A stretch of 44,665 nucleotides of DNA, from NCBI GenBank assembly GCA_019084245.1, contig JAHRFE010000011.1, positions 1-44,665 on the forward strand, in the 5' to 3' direction. Under the pieces are notes generated by a model. It had not been told where the DNA came from. It ran no database searches and saw only the letters and a list, made by a program, of their open reading frames with translations. Positions 32,513 to 41,067 of this stretch are shown here, piece after piece. How positions within the stretch are numbered: the first letter of the stretch is position 1; each line of letters begins with the position of its first letter. The DNA is from Hoeflea sp. GTDB taxonomy: Bacteria > Pseudomonadota > Alphaproteobacteria > Rhizobiales > Rhizobiaceae. Position numbers and translations under genes: made by a program.

Positions 32513-35500
32513 TGTTTGAGCCCCTTGCTCTGACGTTGTGTCTGGCGAAGAGCTTCGCCTTCCTTCAATGCCTGTTGCGTCCGTTCGTGAGCGGCAAGCC
32601 GCTGACCGGCGCGCATCATCGGCCAGGCGGATGCGAGTTTTTCCCGGTCACCGGGCGACATACCCTTGGCCGCTTTGTCGAAAGTCGAACCCGAGGGGTC
32701 CCTAGCGCCGTTGCCGAGCAAGGTCCGTTCTCCGAACCGTTCCGACACCGCCTTGTTGAAGGTATCAAGTTCGGACTTCACCATCCGGTCGGCCAGCGCG
32801 AACCCGAGTGCTGCGGCTAAGTCGTTCCGGTCGATGGCGTCCCGCACCTTTTCCATGGCGCGCGCGGCGGCCGGCGACAGGAATGGGATATCGATCGAGG
32901 TGCGCTTGCGGTACCCTTCCTCCTCGGCAGCGTACTTCTTCATCGCGTTCTGTCGCATGTCCAGATAGCGCTCGAGATCGCGACGGAGGGCAGGAATGTT
33001 GACCTCCGCTACGCGCCGGTCTTGCCGATCCGCCCGGCTTGCCAGAAGTCCTTCGCGACCGCGCAACGCACCGAAGCTTGCCGCATTCAGTTCGATTTCG
33101 CCAAGACGCTGGCGGGCAACGCTCGCGTCTTCCAGAACGGTCTCCATACGCATCGCCTTGAAGGCGGCTTCTGGATCCGCATACACAAGACGAATACGGT
33201 CAGAGAGATTGTCCCACTGCTTTTGCAGGGCCGGATCGGACTGCAGCTTTTCGGCGACCGCGTCGGTGTTCGACATTGTAAAACTTGAGACGCCTTTGAC
33301 CATTGGCCCGGCCTTTCTGGCTGTTTGACTGGATTGGTGAAGTGGATGATCTACAAGGCCGAGCTGTGCGCCGGCGGTGCGAAGCCGGACGCTAAGATCG
33401 ACGAGTCTCTGTTTCTGCCGGATGGTCCATTGCGCCCGGTCACGCAATAGCGTCCGGGCAACGCGAACGAGATGCAGACCCCGGTTGTTGGCGAAGCGGA
33501 GCGCCTGGGCATAGAAGCGGCCACCCGCGTAATCGAGCGTGACTTCTTTGCTGTTCTTCCGCGAAAGGAGCTTCTCAAGCCCGCCAGCCATCTTGAAGGA
33601 TCGACTTCCATAATAGAGCGCCATGTCCTCCCGGTGGCGGGTCATCGCGACATAGGTCAGGTGCCGGTCGAGCGAGAGAGACGCGAGCACCTTTACCCGG
33701 TCGACGGTTGCACCTTGCGATTTGTGGATCGTCGTCGCATAGCCATGATCGAGATTGCGATAGAATCGCTGATCGACGTCCACGCGGTGCACGCCCTCGC
33801 CGACGGCCACGGCAATCCTGCCGGGCGCTGCCTCAACGACCTTGCCGATCATGCCGTTCTTGACGCCAAGCGAGCCTTCATTCTTAAGGAACACGATCTG
33901 GTCGCCAACGGCGAATTGCCGGGGTCCATCCTCGGTCTTGAAGGCGTGGCCTTCTTCGATCAGACCGCGCTCAACGAGCTTTTCACGCGCCATGATGTTG
34001 AGCTGGCGTACATCGCGGCGCAGATGCGCGAGGATCAGTGTCGACTTCTCCGGATCGTAATAGCGGTTCCAGTCGGCAATGAGGGTTTCCAGTGCCTCAG
34101 CCTTCAGCGTTTTTGCGATCAACCGGCCCTTCCCGCCGTAAGCAGCGAGCGCTTCGGCAACGCGCCCGCGCGCCAGGTCGAGCGAGGCGGCGCGCATCCA
34201 GTCTTCTTTCTGGCGATAGATGGTTTCGAGCTCGGCATATCCGGTGCGTTCCACGATCGCCCGGAAGGCGGCGCCCGCCTCGATCGGTTGAAGCTGCTCG
34301 GCATCTCCGACCAGGACGAGTTTGGCGCCGGCTTTGGTGACCGCCTCGACGAAGATCGCCATCTGCCGGGACGACACCATGCCCGCTTCATCGAGAACGA
34401 ATACCGTCTTGCCATCGAGACGCCGGCGTCCCTGTTTCCAATTGAGTTCCCACGACGCCAGCGTACGGGAGGGAATGCCCGCCTCTTTCTCCAAACCCTC
34501 CGCCGCCTTACCTGCAAGCGCACCACCAACGACGTTAAAGCCGGCCAACTCCCAGGCTTCACGGGCAGCCTTCATCATCGTGGTCTTGCCGGCTCCTGCC
34601 CGGCCCACTATCGCTGCAATCCGCTCCGATCCTGCCACATGTGCAATGGCAGTACGCTGTTCTTCCGACAGCCGATCATGCCGGGCAAAGACGGTTTCAA
34701 GGACTTTCGCCGCAACCGCGAACCCGTCCCTTCCCGAAAGCCAGTTTGCGCGGGAAATCATTTCGGCCTCGAGGCTGATCATCCCCCGGGTCGTCAGCCG
34801 TGCCGCGACCCGCGCCCCGGTCGCAAAGTCGATTGTCTCGTCAGTGAGTTTCAGGCATTCCGGGCTTTCCGTAATCCGCGCCAGAAGTCGCTGGAAGCGC
34901 TCCGGATCGTCGACATAGCGGTGTAGGACCTTGGCGATATCGCGCTGATCGAAAACGCTCCGTTCGGATGTGAGAATATCGAAAACGAGTTCAGGCCTGT
35001 GCTCGATCCGAGCGGCGTTTTGTTTCCGTTGGACCTCATGCAATGTCAGCCGTTCGAGATCGACCTTGTTTCCTGCGGCACCCGCCTTGCGCTGCAGCGC
35101 CTTTGCCGCAACGCCGATATGGGTTGTCGGCTCGATGTCGATGCTGCGTTCGGCGTAGGACCGGCCATCGACACGGATTTCGAGACCGGCCATTGCCAGA
35201 TGCTGGTTTTGCAGATCGAGCCATCTCTGCCGTTGCTCGAGGAATTCCGCCTTCTCGCCGGACCAAAGTTTGTATTGGATTTTCCCGGTCTTGGTTCGAA
35301 GCGGAGCTCCATCCGGGCCGAGCACCGCGACCTTCTTGGAACCAAACCCGTTCTGGGTGAGCGGACGCAATGTCGTCATCAGATGGATGTGCGGATTGCC
35401 CGGATCGTCATGGAAGACCCAATCGGCCACTTGCCCGCGGGCAAGCACCTGCTCTGAGACGAACTGCCGGACCAGTGCGATGTTTTGGTCGCGGCTGAGC

Positions 35501-35814
35501 TCGACCGGCAAAGCAACAATGAACTCCTTGGCGAGCTGGGCGTCGTTGCGTTTCTCGAACGCCTCGACCTTGTTCCAGAAGGCTTCCGCTGCCCCGGCAA
35601 CCGAACGATCGGCGATCATGTCCCGCGCCCATTTCGGAGCATCGGCGGGTAGCAGGAATTCTTCGTGGGCCAAGTTCTTCTTGTTGGAATAATCGACCGT
35701 GCGCGCTTCCGCCTCGTGGCTCATTTTCGCGCAATGGCGATAGGCTGCGGACAGAACGGCGCTGCGGCCATTTCCACGGGAAATAAGCTGGGGTGTAAAA
35801 TGCGTGATCGCCAC
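32509..35814 (-). CDS. traA: TraA relaxase-helicase (MobQ type)
   Basis: This 1101-residue protein nicks oriT and unwinds the transferred strand. The MobA/MobL relaxase domain (1-~240) has the likely catalytic Tyr in LSAAYRHCAK (Y25) and the metal-binding His cluster in HDDPGNPHIHLM (135-146). A RecD-like helicase follows with Walker A GRAGAGKTT (404-412), VFVLDEAGMVSSRQMAIF and a C-terminal GYATTIHKSQGATVDRVKV box. The last ~250 residues are helical and charged. It starts at a GTG, about 80 bases from oriT, and heads traA-traF-traB. The long opposite-strand frame at 33472-34926 is a shadow. Confidence 0.96.
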   Translation of the reverse strand: MAITHFTPQLISRGNGRSAVLSAAYRHCAKMSHEAEARTVDYSNKKNLAHEEFLLPADAPKWARDMIADRSVAGAAEAFWNKVEAFEKRNDAQLAKEFIVALPVELSRDQNIALVRQFVSEQVLARGQVADWVFHDDPGNPHIHLMTTLRPLTQNGFGSKKVAVLGPDGAPLRTKTGKIQYKLWSGEKAEFLEQRQRWLDLQNQHLAMAGLEIRVDGRSYAERSIDIEPTTHIGVAAKALQRKAGAAGNKVDLERLTLHEVQRKQNAARIEHRPELVFDILTSERSVFDQRDIAKVLHRYVDDPERFQRLLARITESPECLKLTDETIDFATGARVAARLTTRGMISLEAEMISRANWLSGRDGFAVAAKVLETVFARHDRLSEEQRTAIAHVAGSERIAAIVGRAGAGKTTMMKAAREAWELAGFNVVGGALAGKAAEGLEKEAGIPSRTLASWELNWKQGRRRLDGKTVFVLDEAGMVSSRQMAIFVEAVTKAGAKLVLVGDAEQLQPIEAGAAFRAIVERTGYAELETIYRQKEDWMRAASLDLARGRVAEALAAYGGKGRLIAKTLKAEALETLIADWNRYYDPEKSTLILAHLRRDVRQLNIMAREKLVERGLIEEGHAFKTEDGPRQFAVGDQIVFLKNEGSLGVKNGMIGKVVEAAPGRIAVAVGEGVHRVDVDQRFYRNLDHGYATTIHKSQGATVDRVKVLASLSLDRHLTYVAMTRHREDMALYYGSRSFKMAGGLEKLLSRKNSKEVTLDYAGGRFYAQALRFANNRGLHLVRVARTLLRDRAQWTIRQKQRLVDLSVRLRTAGAQLGLVDHPLHQSSQTARKAGPMVKGVSSFTMSNTDAVAEKLQSDPALQKQWDNLSDRIRLVYADPEAAFKAMRMETVLEDASVARQRLGEIELNAASFGALRGREGLLASRADRQDRRVAEVNIPALRRDLERYLDMRQNAMKKYAAEEEGYRKRTSIDIPFLSPAAARAMEKVRDAIDRNDLAAALGFALADRMVKSELDTFNKAVSERFGERTLLGNGARDPSGSTFDKAAKGMSPGDREKLASAWPMMRAGQRLAAHERTQQALKEGEALRQTQRQSKGLKQ

Positions 35815-35894
35815 GGTTCATCAGGCTCCTGCGACACAAGTTCATCCTTGTTCCGCAGGCCGCCGCCCCGGCCCGACTGGGGCCGCAGCGAGCC

Positions 35895-35928
35895 ACGTCG
35901 CCCCAGCGACGTATTACTGCGCCCTTGG
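35895..35928. other. oriT: Origin of transfer (oriT) with RSF1010-like nic site
   Basis: A perfect 7-bp inverted repeat ACGTCGC-CCCA-GCGACGT (35895-35912) lies next to TATTACTGCGCCCTTGG (35912-35928). The latter closely resembles the MobQ nic core TAAGTGCGCCCT of RSF1010 and the equivalent Ti-plasmid sequence. By analogy the nick falls at GCG/CCC (35921/35922). It sits between divergent traA and traC, the standard place in Ti-type transfer regions. Confidence 0.85.
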
Positions 35929-35966
35929 ACGCATTCCTTCGGAACGCAGGGATGATCTCTCAAAGC

Positions 35967-35998
35967 GTCGGCGTCGCCGACCCGGCATTTCTGCCGGG
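35967..35998 (+). promoter_or_regulatory. QS dyad followed by CCCGGCA hairpin, traA-traC gap
   Basis: GTCGG-N5-CCGAC (35967-35981) is the third perfect copy of the proposed tra box. It runs into a 7-bp hairpin, CCCGGCA-TTTC-TGCCGGG (35981-35998). The same dyad-hairpin layout stands before trbB. From here it could control traCDG, traAFB or both. Confidence 0.6.
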
Positions 35999-36070
35999 AT
36001 GCGCTGAACGCGCACCCGGGCGATTCTCCTCATGCCTTCGGGGCATTCGTGACAATCGGGAGCAACCGGA

Positions 36071-36334
36071 ATGAAGAAGCCATCATCCAGAATCAAAGAA
36101 GAAATCGCCAAACTCCAGGAGCAGCTGAAGGCCGCAGAGACGCGTGAGGCCGAACGGATCGGCCGGATCGCGCTCAAGGCCGGGATTGGCGAAGTCGAAG
36201 CCGATGACGGCAAGCTGCTGGCGGCGTTTGAGGACCTGGCCAAACGGTTTCGTGAACGCGGCGGCGAGACCCGGAAACTCACTCCCGCGCAAAACCCGTC
36301 TGGCGCGGCTTCGCGCGCTAATAGCGAGGCTTGA
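36071..36334 (+). CDS. traC: TraC relaxosome accessory protein
   Basis: This 87-residue protein begins with a predicted coiled coil ([20 protein letters not shown]), followed by [20 protein letters not shown] and a basic tail. It matches Ti-type TraC, a small relaxosome helper that increases oriT processing. It opens the traC-traD-traG operon on the strand opposite traA. An upstream GGAATG-type ribosome site (CCGGA) is present. Confidence 0.88.
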   Translation: MKKPSSRIKEEIAKLQEQLKAAETREAERIGRIALKAGIGEVEADDGKLLAAFEDLAKRFRERGGETRKLTPAQNPSGAASRANSEA

Positions 36335-36338
36335 GCGC

Positions 36339-36554
36339 ATGCGACAGGCAAGCCAATCGGACAAGCGCAGGAAAGACACGCGCGAGAAGATCCAGCTCGG
36401 CGGCCTGATTGCCAAGGCAGGCTTGCGCTACGAGAAGCGCGCGCTCCTGCTTGGCCTTCTGATCGACGGCACGCGGCGGATCAAAGGCGACGAGAATGAG
36501 CGAGAACGGTTGACGGCGATCGGAGCGGAGGCGTTTTCCGATGACACCGAGTAA
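36339..36554 (+). CDS. traD: TraD relaxosome accessory protein
   Basis: This 71-residue basic protein ([20 protein letters not shown], then [20 protein letters not shown]) is typical of Ti-type TraD, which is small and distinct from the F-plasmid coupling protein of the same name. It starts four bases after traC and overlaps the traG start by 14 bases. The frame is open upstream to 36144, but that part is traC in another frame. Confidence 0.9.
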   Translation: MRQASQSDKRRKDTREKIQLGGLIAKAGLRYEKRALLLGLLIDGTRRIKGDENERERLTAIGAEAFSDDTE

Positions 36555-38451
36555 GCTTATTCTTCTGCTCGTGCCCGTCGGCACGATGATTGCCGTCTGC
36601 ATCGGGGTAAAGGGTTCCGAAGCCTGGTTGGCGCAATTTGGAAATTCGGTTGAGACGCAACAGACGTTTGGGCGGATCGGCATCGCCATGCCCTATGGCC
36701 TAGCCGCGGGTATCGGCATCGTTTTCCTGTTCGCAGCGCGCGGAGCAATGGCGATCAGATTCGCCGGCTACGGTGTTCTGACCGGCGCAATTGCCGTGAT
36801 CGCCATTGCCGCAACCCGGGAAATCACACGGCTCAGCGGTTTTGCAGATGCGGTCCCGGCGGGACACAGCCTGCTCGAATATGCCGATCCTTCGACCGGC
36901 ATCGGCGCAATGCTTTGCTTCGTCGCCGGCATGTTTGCGCTCCGCGTCGCTCTCAGTGGTGATGCAGCGTTCGCGACAATGAAGCCACGGCGGATGACGG
37001 GAAAGCGCGCAATCCACGGATCGGCCGACTGGATGTCCGTGACCGCCGCCAAGAATATGTTCGGTGAGAGTGGAGGCATTGTCCTTGGCGAGGCATATCG
37101 CGTCGACCAGGACAGTGTGGCGAGCCGACCATTCCGGACTGATGTCAAAGATACGTGGGGCAATGGCGGAAAATCATCGCTGCTCTGCTTCGACGCCTCG
37201 TTCGGGTCAACACACGGACTGGTCTTTGCCGGATCGGGCGGGTTCAAGACCACTTCGGTAACGATCCCTACGGCGCTCAAATGGGGTGGAGGGCTCGTTG
37301 CGCTCGATCCGTCAAACGAGGCCGCACCCATGGTGATCGATCAGCGGCGGCGTGCTGGACACGAGGTTTTCGTGCTCAGCCCCAAGGACGCCTCGGTCGG
37401 ATTCAATGTGCTCGACTGGATCGGCAAGTTCGGCGGCACCAAGGAGGAGGATGTCGTTGCCGTAGCAAGCTGGGTTGTGACCGATACCGGACGCCAGACT
37501 TCAATGCGCGACGACTTCTTCCGCGCCTCCGCCCTGCAGTTGATCACCGCGCTGATCGCCGATGTCTGCCTCTCGGGACATACGGAACAGGGAAATCAGA
37601 CGCTACGCCAGATGCGCATGAACCTGTCCGAACCTGAGCCCAAATTGCGCGAGCGATTGCAGAGGATCCACGACAATTCAGAATCCGTATTCGTTCGAGA
37701 GAACGTCGCCGCCTTCGTCAACATGACGCCGGAAACTTTCTCCGGTGTTTACGCCAACGCGATCAAGGAAACGCACTGGCTGAGCTACCCGAACTATGCT
37801 GCGCTCGTTTCAGGTTCGAGTTTCTCGACCGATGACATTGCCGGCGGCAAGACCGACATCTTCGTCAACCTCGACCTTAAAACACTGGAGGCCCATCCAG
37901 GGTTGGCCCGCACCATCATCGGCGCGCTTCTCAACGCCATCTACAACCGAAATGGCGAGATCGGCGGCCGCACCCTGTTCCTGCTCGATGAGGTGGCTCG
38001 GCTCGGTTACCTGCGCATTCTGGAAACCGCGCGCGATGCCGGTCGTAAATACGGCATCAGCCTGCTTCTGCTTTTCCAGTCGATCGGCCAGATGCGCGAA
38101 ACCTATGGTGGGCGGGACGCCGCATCGAAATGGTTCGAGAGCGCGTCCTGGGTGTCCTTCGCGGCGGTCAACGATCCGGAGACCGCCGACTACATCTCTC
38201 GGCGATGCGGCAACACTACCGTCGAGGTCGACCAGTTGAGCCGGACATCGCAGATGTCGGGATCGTCGCGAACACGCTCGAAGCAATTGGCGGCGCGGCC
38301 TCTCATTTTGCCGGAGGAGGTTCTACGTATGCGCGGCGACGAGCAGATCGTTTTCACGTCGGGCAATCCGCCGCTCAGGTGCGGACGCGCCATCTGGTTC
38401 CGGCGCAATGACATGAAAAGCGTCGTTGGCAAGAACCAGTTTCATCGTTGA
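36541..38451 (+). CDS. traG: TraG type IV coupling protein (VirD4 family)
   Basis: This 636-residue inner-membrane ATPase links the relaxosome to the Trb channel. Three N-terminal helices ([55 protein letters not shown]) anchor it. The motor has Walker A-like GSGGFKTT (about 230-237) and Walker [13 protein letters not shown] (about 478-489), plus [17 protein letters not shown]. It is the last gene of traCDG and is complete. Confidence 0.96.
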   Translation: MTPSKLILLLVPVGTMIAVCIGVKGSEAWLAQFGNSVETQQTFGRIGIAMPYGLAAGIGIVFLFAARGAMAIRFAGYGVLTGAIAVIAIAATREITRLSGFADAVPAGHSLLEYADPSTGIGAMLCFVAGMFALRVALSGDAAFATMKPRRMTGKRAIHGSADWMSVTAAKNMFGESGGIVLGEAYRVDQDSVASRPFRTDVKDTWGNGGKSSLLCFDASFGSTHGLVFAGSGGFKTTSVTIPTALKWGGGLVALDPSNEAAPMVIDQRRRAGHEVFVLSPKDASVGFNVLDWIGKFGGTKEEDVVAVASWVVTDTGRQTSMRDDFFRASALQLITALIADVCLSGHTEQGNQTLRQMRMNLSEPEPKLRERLQRIHDNSESVFVRENVAAFVNMTPETFSGVYANAIKETHWLSYPNYAALVSGSSFSTDDIAGGKTDIFVNLDLKTLEAHPGLARTIIGALLNAIYNRNGEIGGRTLFLLDEVARLGYLRILETARDAGRKYGISLLLLFQSIGQMRETYGGRDAASKWFESASWVSFAAVNDPETADYISRRCGNTTVEVDQLSRTSQMSGSSRTRSKQLAARPLILPEEVLRMRGDEQIVFTSGNPPLRCGRAIWFRRNDMKSVVGKNQFHR

Positions 38452-38531
38452 TTGCGAGGAATGTGTATCAACGTTGTGAATCGATTGCCCGGCATTGATT
38501 CACACAACTCATTGGACTTCGGTTGCTGTGT

Positions 38532-38546
38532 CGAAGAGACTCTTCG
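38532..38546 (+). promoter_or_regulatory. 15-base palindrome covering the WGR gene ribosome site
   Basis: CGAAGAG-A-CTCTTCG is a perfect 7-bp inverted repeat that ends one base before the ATG. It contains the only purine-rich ribosome-binding candidate (AAGAG). It could be an operator or an RNA element that limits translation. A one-base loop is too tight, so as RNA it would need the inner pairs to open. Confidence 0.45.
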
Positions 38547-38547
38547 C

Positions 38548-38808
38548 ATGCAGACATTCACTCCCGACCAGGTTCATCTTCGTCGCATCGACCCGGCCCA
38601 GAATATGCGCCGCTTCTACAGCCTGAGCCTTCAGCCCACGCTGTTCGGCGGCGCGTCGCTCATTCGCGACTGGGGAAGGATTGGAAGACGCGGTCAGACG
38701 ATGATGGAAACATTCGATACGAACGCCGATGCAGGGTCCGCGCTGCACCGTCTTGAGCGTAGCAAAAGGCGCCGCGGATATCGCGATGTGGCAGTACAGC
38801 GGTGCTGA
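38548..38808 (+). CDS. WGR-domain protein
   Basis: This 86-residue protein consists of a single WGR domain: MRRFYSLSLQPTLFGGASLI, then RDWGRIGRRGQTMMETF and RLERSKRRRGY. WGR domains bind nucleic acids in PARPs and in bacterial regulators. Small WGR proteins are often found next to traG in rhizobial plasmids. No role is established. I chose the ATG at 38548, where the conserved region begins. The frame is open from the traG stop. Confidence 0.85.
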   Translation: MQTFTPDQVHLRRIDPAQNMRRFYSLSLQPTLFGGASLIRDWGRIGRRGQTMMETFDTNADAGSALHRLERSKRRRGYRDVAVQRC

Positions 38809-38839
38809 TAGCTTTGACGCCCACCGATGTTGCGAACAA

Positions 38840-39229
38840 TCAAAAGCACCGGACCGGCGGCGCCGGATATCGCGCGATCTTCTCGTCCACGGTCATCAGG
38901 ACAATTTCCTCGGCAACGGCCTGCGAAATCAGAATACGATCGAAAGGATCCTTGTGTATGGGAGGAAGCACCAAAAGGCCGATCGCATGTTCATCGGTGA
39001 TCGCGAGTTCATGATAGCCATTCTCCACCAACCCACGCCTCAGTAACCGTGGATTGACCGCGAAATCCGGGCGTCCCAAGCCTGTCTTGATAGCGACTTC
39101 CCAAAGACTTGCCGCGCTGAAGATCAAATCGTTGTCGGAGTTTTCGATTTCGGCGCGCGCTTGTGCGTGCAAACGCTCAGGATCGCTTGCCGCCCACAAA
39201 AGAAGATGGGTATCGAGAAGGAGCCTCAC
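38840..39229 (-). CDS. PIN-domain toxin (VapC family, Phd-linked)
   Basis: This 129-residue PIN ribonuclease has D6 (LLLDTHLLLWAA), E44 (SLWEVAIKTGLG), D97 (KDPFDRILISQA) and D115 (LMTVDEKIARY), a complete acidic site. It belongs to the PIN group that pairs with Phd/YefM antitoxins and differs from the vapC at 2524. It overlaps the antitoxin stop (ATGA). Confidence 0.92.
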   Translation of the reverse strand: MRLLLDTHLLLWAASDPERLHAQARAEIENSDNDLIFSAASLWEVAIKTGLGRPDFAVNPRLLRRGLVENGYHELAITDEHAIGLLVLPPIHKDPFDRILISQAVAEEIVLMTVDEKIARYPAPPVRCF

Positions 39230-39471
39230 CCATCGCCACCAAACATTGCTTCGATGTCTTCCTCGCCGATGCGATCAAAGTCATCCGGCACGGTGAACTG
39301 ACCGGCCATGAAGCCGGTGCGCTTTGTCGCGCCGGGCATCGGCGCATCCAGCGCTATGACCTTCACGAGCGGTTTGCCCGCCTTGGCGATGATAAAGGGT
39401 TCTCCCTTCGCGGCCTTCTCAATCAAACGCGACAGATGTGTCTTGGCCTCGTGGATATTGACGGTGAGCAT
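39226..39471 (-). CDS. Phd/YefM-type antitoxin
   Basis: This 81-residue protein starts MLTVNIHEAKTHLSRLIEKA and continues EPFIIAKAGKPLVKVIAL, the Phd/YefM DNA-binding fold. Its C-terminal tail (GEEDIEAMFGGDG) neutralises the toxin. AGGAG lies 7 bases before the ATG. With the PIN toxin it forms a second stabilisation module, next to the transfer genes. Confidence 0.92.
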   Translation of the reverse strand: MLTVNIHEAKTHLSRLIEKAAKGEPFIIAKAGKPLVKVIALDAPMPGATKRTGFMAGQFTVPDDFDRIGEEDIEAMFGGDG

Positions 39472-39578
39472 AGCGGCGCTCCTGCTTAGTCCACTTAAAT
39501 TATTTTATCTGCAGCGGAAGTACAATACATCCCATCGCGCCGAAGGCCCGGTCTTGCAGCGAAGCCCTGCTCTGGTGG

Positions 39579-39723
39579 TCAGTCGCGGCTGCCGTTGGGG
39601 CGGGACCAGGTCAGCTGCATGCCCTCGTCGCCTTCCCCCCTCGACCAGGGTGGCGTAGATAGGTGCCGAGAAGCTCGGGGCGTCCAGCGTGACCGAGAGC
39701 TAGTCGCGTTCAGAAAACGGCGC
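39579..39723 (-). pseudogene. DUF736 remnant
   Basis: Read on the minus strand the segment gives LSVTLDAPSFSAPIYATLVE, then GEGDEGMQLTWSRPNGSRD-stop. This fits the C-terminal half of DUF736 (typical pattern DYLSVKLDDPSF...APIYANL...WSRPN). Two lesions are visible: TAG at 39702-39700, where the family has Tyr, and a six-G run (about 39635-39640) with one G too many, which shifts the frame. The N-terminal half is not recognisable. DUF736 genes are common plasmid backbone genes near transfer loci. The rest of 39472-39861 holds no supported gene. Confidence 0.7.
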
Positions 39724-39861
39724 CCCGGGACCTTTCTGGGGGTCAATGACCACGTTCTAGCACCGCGATGCTGTCGGAGCGGGCCGTTCCACACCTCATC
39801 AAGGGGGATTGGCAATCCGATGTTCCTCTTCACACGTTTAGAATTTGCATCATCCCGTTCG

Positions 39862-40836
39862 TCAGAGAGATAGCTCCGTATATGGCTCAGGACCATAGAC
39901 ATACTCGAGCGGGATTGCGGGCTGAACCAGCAGCGACAGGTAGCGCTCCAGCTTGTCCGAGCTATTGCTGGCAGCAAGGCCGTAGAAGTTGCCGCTGTTC
40001 CATGTGATGACACAATGCCTGAAGTGAGCGTAGACGGCTTTCGCCATGGCGGCCAGGGTCACTTCACTGTCATGCATGGTCGTGAGCACTTGTCGGGTTT
40101 TCCGCTCGATCTCGTCCAGCCCAAAGTATCTCGTTTTGTACCCGAAATCCTTTTGCGCTTCGCGAGCCTCATAATCACGGGCGTCGGCAGCCTGGAACTT
40201 CTCCATAAGAAGCAGAATGCCGTCATCTTTTAGATGTCGGGCGACGAAGGCAATTTGCTGGTGCCTGTTTGGTGAGTACATCTGGAATGTCGTGTCCTCC
40301 AGGACCACGTCGAAGCCCTCGGCGAACTGTTCCAGACTTTTCTCGGTTCGCATATATGCCTCCGTCAGCCGATGGAACGGTCCGAGGAAGAATTGAGCAT
40401 GCGGCGGATTGCCGAACGCCATGAAGCATTTGTAGTTCTCTTCATTCGGGCTGCAGGACAAAGATCGTATTTTCCCCTGACCGAGTTCTGAAATCGTCCG
40501 CGCCATGGTGCCTTCGGCAGTGCCGAGGCTATAGAGCGAGATGTCGCGTGTGCTCTGCTGGGAGTAGCGCAACAGGGCGTGCGCCATTCGACACTCCTCT
40601 TCCAGGCGGTATGGAATGCTGCCGTGATAGTGCTGGTCAAAAAATCCCTGCCGGCGTGCATGTAGCTCGACGATACGATGCAAAAGATTATCATTGGGCA
40701 GCAGTCGCATATCCACCACCGGTTTGCGGATCGGGACGCCACCCCTGCCGGCCGCTGTCTCTGAGAAGAACCGGGCCAGGGTGTTGAGCCGCGGGGCCCG
40801 GTCGCATTCGGAAAGAAATTCGCTGAAACCCTGCAT
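39862..40836 (-). CDS. Class I SAM-dependent methyltransferase
   Basis: This 324-residue protein has a Rossmann methyltransferase core with motif I SLYSLGTAEGTMARTI (about 105-120), the acidic VVLEDTTFQMYSP and DDGILLLMEKF. The substrate is unknown. The N-terminal ~90 residues (LARFFSETAAGRGGVPIRKP, DQHYHGSIPY) are specific to this subfamily. I chose the ATG at 40836 (GAGG 9 bases upstream) over a longer reading from 40911. It is divergent from an AraC regulator and an MFS exporter, so a small-molecule, perhaps siderophore-like, pathway is possible but not shown. Confidence 0.8.
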   Translation of the reverse strand: MQGFSEFLSECDRAPRLNTLARFFSETAAGRGGVPIRKPVVDMRLLPNDNLLHRIVELHARRQGFFDQHYHGSIPYRLEEECRMAHALLRYSQQSTRDISLYSLGTAEGTMARTISELGQGKIRSLSCSPNEENYKCFMAFGNPPHAQFFLGPFHRLTEAYMRTEKSLEQFAEGFDVVLEDTTFQMYSPNRHQQIAFVARHLKDDGILLLMEKFQAADARDYEAREAQKDFGYKTRYFGLDEIERKTRQVLTTMHDSEVTLAAMAKAVYAHFRHCVITWNSGNFYGLAASNSSDKLERYLSLLVQPAIPLEYVYGPEPYTELSL

Positions 40837-41067
40837 GATGGAGAACCTCACAAAAGAACAAGACGCGACGTTTCCGGCTGCGCTCCCGAGGATACGCAAC
40901 AAGTTCCACATGTATCCCAGTGTCGCCCGGAGTTTCGTCGTAACCTGAACGCTAATGAGGCGTTTCGCATGCGGCTTTCACGGCCATGCCCGATTGTCAC
41001 GAAAGTGCCATCATCGCCAACCCTGGGTTACTTCACAGTTGCTGAACAACTCATGACCATCTTATAG

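Noticed and set aside
33472-34926. 484-codon open frame antisense to traA
   Set aside because: Shadow of the TraA helicase domain, with no motif and no ribosome site.
39579-40013. 144-codon minus-strand frame after the methyltransferase gene
   Set aside because: Only its last ~20 codons are protein-like and they are the shifted end of the DUF736 remnant. The rest is out of frame or antisense.
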